The position numbers and the translations under genes are program-made. Positions 1-7,619 of a stretch of DNA of 40,044 nt are shown here, piece after piece. Source of the DNA: Sorangium cellulosum (lineage in GTDB: Bacteria > Myxococcota_A > Polyangia > Polyangiales > Polyangiaceae); assembly GCF_001589285.1 (NCBI RefSeq), contig NZ_JEMA01000361.1, positions 1 to 40,044 on the forward strand, read 5' to 3'. Position 1 is the first letter of the stretch, and each line of letters begins with the position of its first letter. Below the pieces are notes generated by a model that saw nothing but the letters and a program-made list of their open reading frames with translations, did no database searches and was not told the DNA's origin.

Positions 1-474
1 CCAGCCGTCGGGGCGCTCGCCGCGGAGCAGCGCGCGCAGCGGCGTCAGCTCGGGGCTCGGCCCAAGGCGGGGCGCGCGCTGGCCGCGGAACAGGCGCGCG
101 GCGAGGATCCACAGCACGATCGGGAACAGCGACAGGAGCAGGTTCAGATCGAGCGCGCTCGCCACGCCCGCCATCCCGTCGAGCACCGGGAACGCGAGCA
201 CGCCCGAGGCGGCGAAGGCGCCGACGGCGATCGTCGCGCCGAAGCCGCCGACGACGCCGAACGCGACGTTGCCGACAGCGATGACGCCGACGGCGACATT
301 GCCGATCGCGATGAACCCGCGCGCGACGTTGCCGATCGCGATGAAGCCCGTGACGACGTTGCCGAACACGAGGAACCCGTTCGCCATGTTGCCGGCGTCG
401 ACCCAGCGCGCGCGCTCGACGTCGCGCGCGCGCGCCGGATCACCGCCCCGGAGCGCCTCTCGCGGTCGGCTCAT
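1..474 (-). CDS. Decapeptide-repeat membrane protein, C-terminus off the left edge
   Basis: The reading frame is open from an ATG at 474 to the window edge (158 codons). The ATG overlaps the stop of the upstream membrane-protein gene as ATGA, so the two are probably translationally coupled. Residues about 28-78 are tandem ten-residue repeats of the form GNVAxGFIAI, in which Gly-Asn and small hydrophobic residues recur strictly every ten positions. A hydrophobic stretch follows (about residues 80-105), then a likely membrane helix (LNLLLSLFPIVLWIL) and a basic tail. I know no function. The periodicity suggests a stacked beta-solenoid or a membrane-lying repeat; both are inference. The gene is real by frame, coupling and repeat conservation. 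Confidence 0.75.
   Translation of the reverse strand, partial: MSRPREALRGGDPARARDVERARWVDAGNMANGFLVFGNVVTGFIAIGNVARGFIAIGNVAVGVIAVGNVAFGVVGGFGATIAVGAFAASGVLAFPVLDGMAGVASALDLNLLLSLFPIVLWILAARLFRGQRAPRLGPSPELTPLRALLRGERPDGW
271..390. repeat. 30-bp in-frame tandem repeat, four units
   Basis: Units begin at 271, 301, 331 and 361, each close to GCCGAYNGCGATGAACCCG followed by a CGCGACGTT-like end. Because 30 is a multiple of three, the array encodes the decapeptide repeats of the partial gene on the minus strand. Divergence between units is mostly at third positions and at the variable residue, which fits selection on the protein repeat. Confidence 0.75.
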
Positions 475-2003
475 TCCGTCACCTCGAACGCTGTGCGGCC
501 GACGAGCTGGCCGTCCTGGGTCTCGACGTCCACCGTCCAGTGCCCGGCCAGCTTGCGCGGCAGGCGCCCGCCCACGAGCTGCGATTTGAGCCGCACCGCG
601 CCCTCCGGGCCCGGCACCCGCAGCGTCTCCTCCGGCGCGCGGAGCACCTCGCGCCCCTCGTGCCGCCAGACGTGGAGCAGGCGGTCGCCGTCGCCGCCCG
701 GCACCACCACGTCGGTGACCGCGCGGAGCTCCCGGATGACAGAAAAGTGTAGCGATTTCACGGACATGGCGAGGCGGCCGTCCGGGAGTATGGAAGGCCC
801 GACGGCCGCGGACGACAGGTGCATCGGCACCGGGGGGATGAGCTCCCGCGTCCCGTAGGCGAGGCCGACGCCGGCGGCGGCCGCGACGACGAGGAACACG
901 ACGCCCACGCGGCTCCAGAGGGCGCCGAACGGCAGGTGAAGCGTGCAGAAGCCGAGCACGGACACCAGGGCGGCGGAGAGCAGCGTGTAGAGCGTCCGGG
1001 TGTTGGGGAGCAGCGCGGGGATGACGAGGTTCAGGCACGCGAACAGCGTCACCCCGTAGAACACCGAGGCGAGCGTCTTCCAGCGCATGAGCACGCGGTC
1101 GAAGACGAGATCGAGCGTCGAGAGCACGGCGCAGGCGCCGAGCAGGAGGACGAACCAGCGGTTCGGGGCGTCGAGGCTGGCGCTCTTCCAGTAGAACGGC
1201 AGGAGGAAGAAGAGCATGCCCTGATAGAGGTTCTTCAGGACATACGTCATCACAAGGAAGCGCAGCCGGGCGCCGCGCCACGCGGTCGCGAAGTCCTGGC
1301 GGGCGCCGGTGCCGAAGAGCCGGAAGAAGAGGAGCACGAGCAGCCAGGCGACGCTGACCGAGATCGCGAGGAAGCGGGCGTGCTGGAACCCCTTCTGCGC
1401 GAAGGTCACAACGAAGGCGCCGAGGCTGAGCGCATAGGCGGTGTGCAGCCACCAGAGCTTCTTGTGGTGGCGCTTGAAGAAGGCGCGGGCGGCCGACTTG
1501 ACGTCCTGCGGCCGGCCCTCCGCCTCCGCCGCCTCGGCGTCCAGGTCGGCGAAGGACGCCTTGGGCTCGGCCTTGACGGTCGGAGCGTCGTCTTCCTCGG
1601 CGGGGCGCGCCTGCCGCGCGGGCATCTTGAGCGTGCGGTCCTCGGGCTCGCCGGAGCGCGCCTGCCGCGCGGGCATCTTGAGCGTGCGGTCCTCGGATTC
1701 CGGGCCCGCGGCGCCGGTCCTCCGCGGCATGTGCAGGGTGACGTCGTCGATGGCGCTGCGCTCCCGGTCGCCGGGCGCCGCGGCGCCTCCGCGCGTCGCG
1801 CCGGGGGCGCGGGGCGGGGCAGCGCCCGGCTCGTCGCCCGGCACGTACATGATGGTCGGCGCCTCCCCGAAGGCGTCGGGCACGCGCGCCCTCTGCTGGA
1901 CGGCGGTCGGGGCGCTGGAGGACGGCGGCGACGGCCGCGAGGGCGCGTTCGCGTGGGCCTCGGGGGCGGAGGCGTCAGGGGAGCGCGGCGCGGGCTGTTT
2001 CAT
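471..2003 (-). CDS. Polytopic membrane protein with threonine-motif N-terminus and DUF2914-like C-terminal domain
   Basis: 510 residues. The first 165 are Pro/Ala-rich and charged, with repeated acidic-then-threonine motifs: APTIMYVP, DDVTLHMP, two copies of EDRTLKMPARQAR, and DAPTVKAE. About seven hydrophobic segments follow between residues 180 and 385 (for example LWWLHTAYALSLGAFVVTF and VGVVFLVVAAAAGVGLAYG). The last 100 residues form a beta-rich exported domain with LLHVWRHEGREV and a closing GHWTVDVETQDGQLVGR. That pattern matches the DUF2914 family as I know it; the membrane part resembles DUF5924 proteins of myxobacteria. The role is unknown. Downstream it is coupled to the decapeptide-repeat gene. 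Confidence 0.8.
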   Translation of the reverse strand: MKQPAPRSPDASAPEAHANAPSRPSPPSSSAPTAVQQRARVPDAFGEAPTIMYVPGDEPGAAPPRAPGATRGGAAAPGDRERSAIDDVTLHMPRRTGAAGPESEDRTLKMPARQARSGEPEDRTLKMPARQARPAEEDDAPTVKAEPKASFADLDAEAAEAEGRPQDVKSAARAFFKRHHKKLWWLHTAYALSLGAFVVTFAQKGFQHARFLAISVSVAWLLVLLFFRLFGTGARQDFATAWRGARLRFLVMTYVLKNLYQGMLFFLLPFYWKSASLDAPNRWFVLLLGACAVLSTLDLVFDRVLMRWKTLASVFYGVTLFACLNLVIPALLPNTRTLYTLLSAALVSVLGFCTLHLPFGALWSRVGVVFLVVAAAAGVGLAYGTRELIPPVPMHLSSAAVGPSILPDGRLAMSVKSLHFSVIRELRAVTDVVVPGGDGDRLLHVWRHEGREVLRAPEETLRVPGPEGAVRLKSQLVGGRLPRKLAGHWTVDVETQDGQLVGRTAFEVTE

Positions 2004-2201
2004 GTCCGGGGCGCAGCGTACCCGACCGGCGGCCCGCCTTCGAGCGGCGGGCGACGGGGGGCGCCGGGCGGCCGCTGCGTCCCGCAGCCCGCCCTCGCCC
2101 GGGCGCCCGCCCAGGCCGGTCCGCAGAGGAGATGCCGGCTCGAACGTCGCCGCGGGGGGCAGGGCTCCAATCCGACAGCGGCCGCGGGTCTTCCTGTGCG
2201 C

Positions 2202-3539
2202 TCAGCGCGGGCGGCGCTTCGAGCGACCGAGGAGCAATCCCAGCGCTGCGAGGAGGAGCCCCGCCTGGGCGCCAGAGTCTCCCGCGTCGTTGCCCAGGGC
2301 GCAGCTGCAGCCGGAGCTCGAGCTCCCTCCGCTCGTCGAGCCGCCGGTTCCCGAGCTGGCGCCCTCTCCGTTCGCCCCCCCGGAGCCGGCGTCCATCGCG
2401 CCGCCGCTGCCCACGCTGCCGCCAGCGCCGCTTTCCATCACCCCGCCCGCGCCTCCGGTAGCGGCCGCGCCGCCCGCGCCTCCGGTTGTGGCTGCGCCGC
2501 CCGCGCCCCCGGTTCCGGCAGCGCCGCCTGCACCACCGGTGTCGTCACCACCGGGAACAGCGCCGGGACAAGCCGCCGTCTCTGGATCCTGAGCACTGGC
2601 CTTGTCGAGGCCGAAATAGGCGGCGACGGCGGGCCCGTCGAACGGCACGGCATGCCCGACGCCGTCCATCGAAAAGGCCTCGAAGACGGTGTAGCCGCAG
2701 GAGCTCTCCCAGAACTGGCGCGTGGTTCCGGCCTTCGGCGTGTCGGTCCCGCTCGGGGTCTCGCTCAAACCCAGGAGGTTCGTCCACTCTTTGACGTCTT
2801 CAGCCATGTTCTTGTAGCTGAGGATCGTGTCGGCGGTGCCATGCCAATGCTGAAGGCGCGGGCGATGGCCAGTGTAACCGGGATAGTACGAACGAACGAG
2901 GTCTCCCCACTGTTGCCCGGTCTTGGTGACGTTGCCGCCCCCGCAGGGCCCGCTCCACTGGGCAGTGCTCCCCGTCCCGGTGACGTCGTTGTAGCCCTCG
3001 GCCCAGCAGCCACACGGAACGCCCATCAGCGACACGCCGGCCATGAACACGTCGGGGTACACACCCAGCAGCGCCTCGGTCATGATGCCGCCCGATGACC
3101 CGCCGACCGAGTACACGCGGCCCGCGTCGCCGTCGTACTTCGCGAGCGCGTATTTTACCATCTGGACGATGGCTCCCGTGTCGCCACCACCGCCGTGCTT
3201 GAGCGATCTCGTCGAACCGGCGTCCCAGCAGTTCTGCCCTGTGGCCTCCGGGAAGATCATGATGAAGCCACTGGTGTTCGCGATGGAAACCAGGCTCGAC
3301 ATCTCGCTGAACGTCCCCGGGCCAGTTCCCTGGCAATGATGGGGCGCGACGACGATGGGGGGCCTGGCCGCCAGCGTGTCAGGCACGTAGATGTACAAAT
3401 TGACGTAGCTGGGGAGGCCGTCCACCCCCCATTCGCTCTGGTCGACTTTTTGCAGCGATGCCCCGCGCGCAGGCAGCGCAGCGAGCAGCGCCAACGAGAC
3501 CGATGCGAACCCGAGGAGGTGACGTTGGAATTGGTCCAT
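2202..3539 (-). CDS. Secreted CE1/PHB-depolymerase-type esterase with MYXO-CTERM anchor
   Basis: 445 residues. An N-terminal signal peptide ends near ALPARGA. The alpha/beta-hydrolase domain (about 30-312) carries the catalytic triad: Ser148 in VGGSSGG, Asp237 in HWHGTAD and His296 in GVGHAVP. This is the layout of the feruloyl esterase/acetylxylan esterase/PHB depolymerase group (LpqC-like), so it should hydrolyse ester side chains of hemicellulose or a polyester outside the cell. A Gly/Ala/Ser linker (330-405) leads to [11 protein letters not shown], a hydrophobic helix and RSKRRPR, the MYXO-CTERM signal that in this group directs processing and anchoring at the cell surface. Substrate cannot be decided from sequence. 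Confidence 0.87.
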   Translation of the reverse strand: MDQFQRHLLGFASVSLALLAALPARGASLQKVDQSEWGVDGLPSYVNLYIYVPDTLAARPPIVVAPHHCQGTGPGTFSEMSSLVSIANTSGFIMIFPEATGQNCWDAGSTRSLKHGGGGDTGAIVQMVKYALAKYDGDAGRVYSVGGSSGGIMTEALLGVYPDVFMAGVSLMGVPCGCWAEGYNDVTGTGSTAQWSGPCGGGNVTKTGQQWGDLVRSYYPGYTGHRPRLQHWHGTADTILSYKNMAEDVKEWTNLLGLSETPSGTDTPKAGTTRQFWESSCGYTVFEAFSMDGVGHAVPFDGPAVAAYFGLDKASAQDPETAACPGAVPGGDDTGGAGGAAGTGGAGGAATTGGAGGAAATGGAGGVMESGAGGSVGSGGAMDAGSGGANGEGASSGTGGSTSGGSSSSGCSCALGNDAGDSGAQAGLLLAALGLLLGRSKRRPR

Positions 3540-3644
3540 CGGGCAGAGATTCTACACCAGCGCCAACCTGGTACGCAATCGAGTACCGCTTTGCCTCGCG
3601 CGCATGGGGACGAGCCATCGGGGCGCGATGACCAGGTGTCCAGC

Positions 3645-3687
3645 TATCATGATAAAATCATCCATTCGGTGAAAGACGGGCCGAATG
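3645..3687 (-). promoter_or_regulatory. Palindrome and inverted repeat upstream of the esterase gene
   Basis: In the 242-bp gap before the 3539 start lie a 10-bp palindrome TATCATGATA (3645-3654) and an inverted repeat CATTCGG (3663-3669)/CCGAATG (3681-3687). On the minus strand the AT-rich palindrome could supply a -10 element (TATCAT). They are about 110-150 bp from the start codon. Function is inferred only from position and symmetry. Confidence 0.25.
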
Positions 3688-3781
3688 AGCTCGATAGCGC
3701 TCGAGCGCCTCTCACGACCTGCCGTCGCCCGGCGACCGAGCGGGCAAGCCGGGGCTGTGTCAGGCTCGACGGGAGACCGGA

Positions 3782-4870
3782 CTAGAACTGGCTCAGGAAA
3801 GTCCAGACTTCCTGGGGCATCCACGACATGTCCTGCCCGGCGTCGTTCGGCGACGGAGTATGACCGCCGTCGTAATCACACCAGCGGGTGGGATGACCCG
3901 CCGAGCAGCCCTCGTAGTCTGAGCAGGCGTGGCCACCTCTGGGCGCCTTGGCCAGGGGCTTCACGGTGCATCCATTTTGGCTGGCGAAGAAATCGCTGTT
4001 GGAGGTCTGCCCGGCTCCGCCGCTCTCCTGCTGACCGAGCGAAGACATGAAGGCGACCGGCTGACAGCTCGCGGGCCGGGCGACACCGCCGCCGGAGTGG
4101 ACAACTGCGGCGCGGTAAACGTTCGGGCGCGCGCAGGCCAGCGTCCACGCCATGGCGCCGCCCTGGCTGAAGCCTTCGAGCTCGATGCGCGAGGTGTCGA
4201 TGCAGAGATCGCCTGTGACCTGCTCGAGGATGTCGTCGACGAAGGTCACATCGTCGTCGGCTGACCAGAACCCGCCGACAGCGTCGGGCGCGATGAAGAT
4301 GGTGCTCCCCGCGGAGAGCGACCAGAGCCCGAAGTACGAGGGAGCAACCTGGCTGCTGTCGCCCGTGGCCCCGTGGAAGGAGAGAATGAGCCGGTATGGG
4401 CGGCTGTTGTCGTAATCGTCAGGAACGCGCAGGGTGTACTTGCGGTTCTTCCCGCCGCTCATCACGGCGCCAGCGCCGTTCTGAAGCGTGCGCATCTTGC
4501 CACAGCCGGCGGACTTCGTCGCGTCACCTCCGTCTCCACCTCCGCTGCCGCCGGCCCCGGCTGTGCCGGCCCCGCCCGCGCCGCCCGTTCCGCCCGAGCC
4601 CGCGCCGCCCGAGCCCGCTCCGCCCGAGCCCGCTGTCGCTGTCGCTCCGCCGCTGCCGGCCGCATCGCCGGTGCTCGTCCCGCCGGGAGCAGCGCCACTG
4701 CCGGAGCCGCTCGCGGAGGTTTCACCGGCGGCCGGTCCGCCAGCGTGGCCGTTGTCGCTACAGCCGAGGCTGAGAGCGGCGCAGAGGCCCAAGCCGCCCC
4801 AGGACGGCCCCAGCCAGCGCGAGAGACGGTGAACGCGATCGTAGCCCACAGAGCCGACGCTGGACGACAT
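3782..4870 (-). CDS. CE1-type esterase lipoprotein
   Basis: The start is placed at the ATG at 4870 because GAGGAGAG precedes it and because longer in-frame versions would run into the neighbouring gene; this gives 362 residues. The lipobox LSLGC puts the lipidated Cys at 37. A Gly-rich linker follows to about 120, then the esterase domain. Ser235 in GFSQGG is the nucleophile and His337 in YDGGHTP the probable catalytic His. The place where the family usually has HGxxD reads SLGQQESGG, so the acidic member may be Glu282 or lie elsewhere. Several Cys in the last 65 residues suggest disulfides. Probable role: removal of feruloyl or acetyl groups from plant polymers, complementing the esterase at 2202-3539. 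Substrate is inferred. Confidence 0.83.
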   Translation of the reverse strand: MSSSVGSVGYDRVHRLSRWLGPSWGGLGLCAALSLGCSDNGHAGGPAAGETSASGSGSGAAPGGTSTGDAAGSGGATATAGSGGAGSGGAGSGGTGGAGGAGTAGAGGSGGGDGGDATKSAGCGKMRTLQNGAGAVMSGGKNRKYTLRVPDDYDNSRPYRLILSFHGATGDSSQVAPSYFGLWSLSAGSTIFIAPDAVGGFWSADDDVTFVDDILEQVTGDLCIDTSRIELEGFSQGGAMAWTLACARPNVYRAAVVHSGGGVARPASCQPVAFMSSLGQQESGGAGQTSNSDFFASQNGCTVKPLAKAPRGGHACSDYEGCSAGHPTRWCDYDGGHTPSPNDAGQDMSWMPQEVWTFLSQF

Positions 4871-4908
4871 GGGTGCTCTCCTCGGTTGACATTCGACGCG
4901 ACGTGAGG

Positions 4909-5961
4909 TCATTCCCAGTTCTTGCGCTGGGGATTCACCCAGGGCGAGGTGCACATCACGCAATCATCACCGTAGAAATAGTGCTTCCCGCCGGCGTCGT
5001 TGTAGATCCAGTAACGGAGCCAGGCCACGATCGCCGGCCGCTGGACGCCCCCCACGTCGCGCGTGATGTACCCGTGATCCGCGCCCATCACCGTCGCCAG
5101 GAACGTCTGGGTCTGGGACATGTCGTAGGTCTTTTGCTGCATGGGCAGCCCGATCGTGTCCTGCGTCCCGCTGGTCTGCAGCATGGGCCCGTGCAGGGCC
5201 GCTGTCGCGATGTGGCCGTGGATCGAGACGACGGTGGCCACGGCCTCATGACCGCCGAGCTCCACGGCGGCGGTACCGCCGACCGAGTAGCCCATGGAAA
5301 CGGCGTGCTCCACGTCGATCTTGCCCTGGTAGACGCTGCCCGCCTCGCTGTTCTGCTCGATGATCCAGTCGAGCCCCGCCAGCATGGCCTCGCGATTGTT
5401 CGGGGCGTTGGGGCCGCCCGTGAGGAGATTGGCTCCGACCACCACGAAGCCGTGAGAGGCGAAGTTCGTCAGGAGATCCGTGTAGCTGGTCACCTGCGTA
5501 TTGATCCCGGGGCCAAAGATGATCGGTGCGTGCAAGAAGCCGTCTTCGCCCAGGCGTTCAGGCCTGAAGATCGTGTGGTTTCCGCTGGGCCCCGAGCTCC
5601 GCTCCACGGTCGTCGCGAACGGACCCTTGGCAGCGTAATCCGTGATCGGCGGGAGCGGCGAGCCACCGGCCCCGCCCGCTGCACCGCCGCCGTCACCTGC
5701 TCCGCCCGTGCCCGTGCCCGTGCCCGCGCCTGCCCCGCCCATTCCACCGTCGCCGACGTCGGCGCCGCCGCTGCCGCTGGCAGCGCCACCTGACCCAGCG
5801 GTCACGCTGGTCGACGCCCCGCTGGTGGCTGACACGCTCGAGCTGCCCGCGCCGGCGGCTTGCGCCGCGTCGCCGCTCCCTTCGCCGCACGCCAGCAGCG
5901 CGACGCTCGAGAGCAAGCAGAGGAAATTGAAGCGCCTGACGGCTTTCTTTTCGTTGTACAC
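4909..5961 (-). CDS. Cutinase/PETase-like alpha/beta-hydrolase lipoprotein
   Basis: 350 residues starting at GTG. The signal peptide has lipobox ALLAC (Cys25), followed by a Gly/Ser/Thr linker to about residue 102. The hydrolase core shows Ser226 in GYSVGG, Asp268 in SGTQDTIG and His296 in GADHGYI, with the oxyanion-type strand IIFGPGINTQ near 147. This resembles the dienelactone-hydrolase/polyester-hydrolase (cutinase, PETase) fold group. A C-terminal DDCVMC could form a local disulfide. It should cleave ester bonds in a polymer at the cell surface. A LacI-type operator/promoter lies about 270 bp upstream (6230-6258), implying carbohydrate-controlled expression with a long leader. Confidence 0.8.
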   Translation of the reverse strand: MYNEKKAVRRFNFLCLLSSVALLACGEGSGDAAQAAGAGSSSVSATSGASTSVTAGSGGAASGSGGADVGDGGMGGAGAGTGTGTGGAGDGGGAAGGAGGSPLPPITDYAAKGPFATTVERSSGPSGNHTIFRPERLGEDGFLHAPIIFGPGINTQVTSYTDLLTNFASHGFVVVGANLLTGGPNAPNNREAMLAGLDWIIEQNSEAGSVYQGKIDVEHAVSMGYSVGGTAAVELGGHEAVATVVSIHGHIATAALHGPMLQTSGTQDTIGLPMQQKTYDMSQTQTFLATVMGADHGYITRDVGGVQRPAIVAWLRYWIYNDAGGKHYFYGDDCVMCTSPWVNPQRKNWE

Positions 5962-6229
5962 GAGGCCCCTCGGGTCACGTCAGGCCAGCGCGAAGCGCTC
6001 GCTTCAAGCCGACGATGACGAAGTTGGCAGACAGGTGGTTGCCAGACGTTCCGCCTCGGAGCGCGCCCTGATGTCATCCCAGGTCCGCCCCGACGGCTGC
6101 TCCATTCCCCCTGCGTGCGCCTCGTCTGGAGCCATGGCGCGACCGTCGAGGTGAACGCGCAGGAGGACGCAGGGCCCGCTGCGCATGACGGCCTATCCAG
6201 GGCAAGGCGAAAGTGTACCTGGAGCGCCA

Positions 6230-6258
6230 AATGTGAACGTTCACAGCGCCTGTGTCAA
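6230..6258 (-). promoter_or_regulatory. Sigma70-like promoter with embedded LacI-type operator
   Basis: On the minus strand TTGACA (6258-6253) is followed after exactly 17 bp by CACATT (6235-6230). The perfect 14-bp palindrome TGTGAACGTTCACA (6232-6245) fills the spacer and -10. The TGTGA half-sites are separated by 4 bp with a central CG. That is LacI-family geometry; CRP sites have 6 bp. The same arrangement occurs before the GH43 gene at 15905-15935. It points toward the cutinase-like gene starting at 5961. I see nothing else in the 459-bp gap 5962-6420. Confidence 0.62.
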
Positions 6259-6420
6259 CCGAAAACCGGCGAGCGGCGATCGTCGCGCGGCGCGAGATCC
6301 GCGTCTGGCGGGGAACGGAGCTGGCGACCGCCCGAGGATGACGATGTCGAGCGTGCCGAGCTGCGCGATCTGCGTTGAAATCGGTCACCGGATCGCCGGC
6401 GCGACCTCGGATACCGAGAG

Positions 6421-7428
6421 CTACTCCACGGTGAGGAACGCGACGCTGCTGCCCAGGTCGGGGATGCAGAGGATGCGGCGCTCCGGATCGAAGCCGATGT
6501 CCGCGGCCGAGCCGAGGCCGTGATCCGCGGCCAGGTCGTACGCGAGCGCCCAGGCGCCGTCGGCCTCGACCCGGTAGATCTTGCCCGAGATCCACTCGGA
6601 CACCCAGAGGGCGTCTCCGTCCTTCTCGACGCCGTCGAACTTGCCGGCGATGTCGCCGAGGCGCGTCACGGCCGTGCCCTCGATATCGATGGAGAGGACC
6701 GACCCGAGCTCGCCCTCCGCGCTGAGCTCTCCGGTGCCCACCAGGATGAGCGCTCCGCCGTCGACGAGGAGCCCGTTCGGGCCGGCGACTTCCTCGAACT
6801 CCAGGAAGACCTCGGCGCTCTCGGGGTCGCCGGCGTCGAACCGATAGACGACCTGCGCGAGCGAGTCGGAGGCGTAGACCTGACCCGTGGCCTCGTCGAC
6901 GGCGACGTCGTTGACGAACTGGCTCCCTTCCATCGGGTACTCGGTGGCGGTGGCGTCCGAGAGGGAGATGCCGACGACCTTGTCGACGTCGGCCACGTAG
7001 AGGACACCGTCGAAGACCCGGATCCCCTTCGGATCGACGAGCCCCTCGAACCACGTCGCGTCGAGGACCGTCCCCTCCTCGTCGAGCCGGCTGATCCAGC
7101 CCGCCTCGCCCTCTCCCCCGATGTTCGACACGTACCAGACCCGGTCCTCCGGATCCCAGAAGCAGCTCTCCGGTGTGGAGAACCCGTCCACCTGCCGGAA
7201 CGCGTAGGCCGGTCCGCCGCCGGCGCCACCGGCGCCGCCTTCGCCGCCCTCGCCGCCCGTGCCCGCGGAGGTGGTGGCCGCCTCGCCGCCCTCACCGCCC
7301 GAGCCCGTGGTCGCCCCGCTCGACGTCGTGCTTGTACCGGGATCGACGGCGTCGTCGTCCCCGCACGCTCCGAGCAGCGAGGTGAGGCAGAGGGCGGCAA
7401 GCGCGAGGTGATGTCGATGCAAGTTCAT
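6421..7428 (-). CDS. SMP-30/gluconolactonase-like beta-propeller lipoprotein
   Basis: 335 residues from an ATG preceded by AAGGGAAATC. Lipobox LLGAC gives lipidated Cys22; an acidic then Gly/Thr-rich linker runs to about residue 70. The rest is a repeating beta-propeller pattern: VDPKGIRVFDGVLYVADVD, NDVAVDEATGQVYASDS, AGPNGLLVDGGALILVGTG and FDGVEKDGDALWVSEW. This fits SMP-30/NHL-type six-bladed propellers. The Asn of AGPNGL and the Asp of FDGVEKDG are where family metal ligands usually sit. Enzymatic (lactonase-like) versus binding function cannot be settled. Confidence 0.78.
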   Translation of the reverse strand: MNLHRHHLALAALCLTSLLGACGDDDAVDPGTSTTSSGATTGSGGEGGEAATTSAGTGGEGGEGGAGGAGGGPAYAFRQVDGFSTPESCFWDPEDRVWYVSNIGGEGEAGWISRLDEEGTVLDATWFEGLVDPKGIRVFDGVLYVADVDKVVGISLSDATATEYPMEGSQFVNDVAVDEATGQVYASDSLAQVVYRFDAGDPESAEVFLEFEEVAGPNGLLVDGGALILVGTGELSAEGELGSVLSIDIEGTAVTRLGDIAGKFDGVEKDGDALWVSEWISGKIYRVEADGAWALAYDLAADHGLGSAADIGFDPERRILCIPDLGSSVAFLTVE

Positions 7429-7462
7429 GATTTCCCTTACCTTTGTCGTTCCTTCGCGCCCG

Positions 7463-7492
7463 TACTTACAGGGGTTCGCGCGCCAGCGTCAA
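7463..7492 (-). promoter_or_regulatory. Candidate promoter of the SMP-30-like gene
   Basis: TTGACG (7492-7487) and TAAGTA (7468-7463) on the minus strand are separated by 18 bp and lie 35 bp upstream of the ATG at 7428. The -10 match is moderate. Placement and the clear -35 are the support. Confidence 0.35.
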
Positions 7493-7619
7493 CCGCGCAG
7501 CGCCTCCGCGAGCTTCGCGCGGGCGCCGCGGCGCTGCCCGCGCGCCGCGCGGGGCGGGGTAGGGAGGCAGGCCCTCCTCCAGGGGGCGGGCCTGCCGGCG
7601 CGGTCGGGCGCGCCTTGCC

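Noticed and set aside
819..3098. A very long plus-strand open frame of about 759 codons
   Set aside because: It is antisense to two well-supported genes, its product is Arg/Gly/Ala-rich with no domain, and it crosses their intergenic gap. Long antisense frames are expected at this GC content.
6232..6245. CRP-type site
   Set aside because: CRP half-sites TGTGA/TCACA are 6 bp apart. Here and at 15619 and 15918 they are 4 bp apart with a central CG, as in LacI-family operators.
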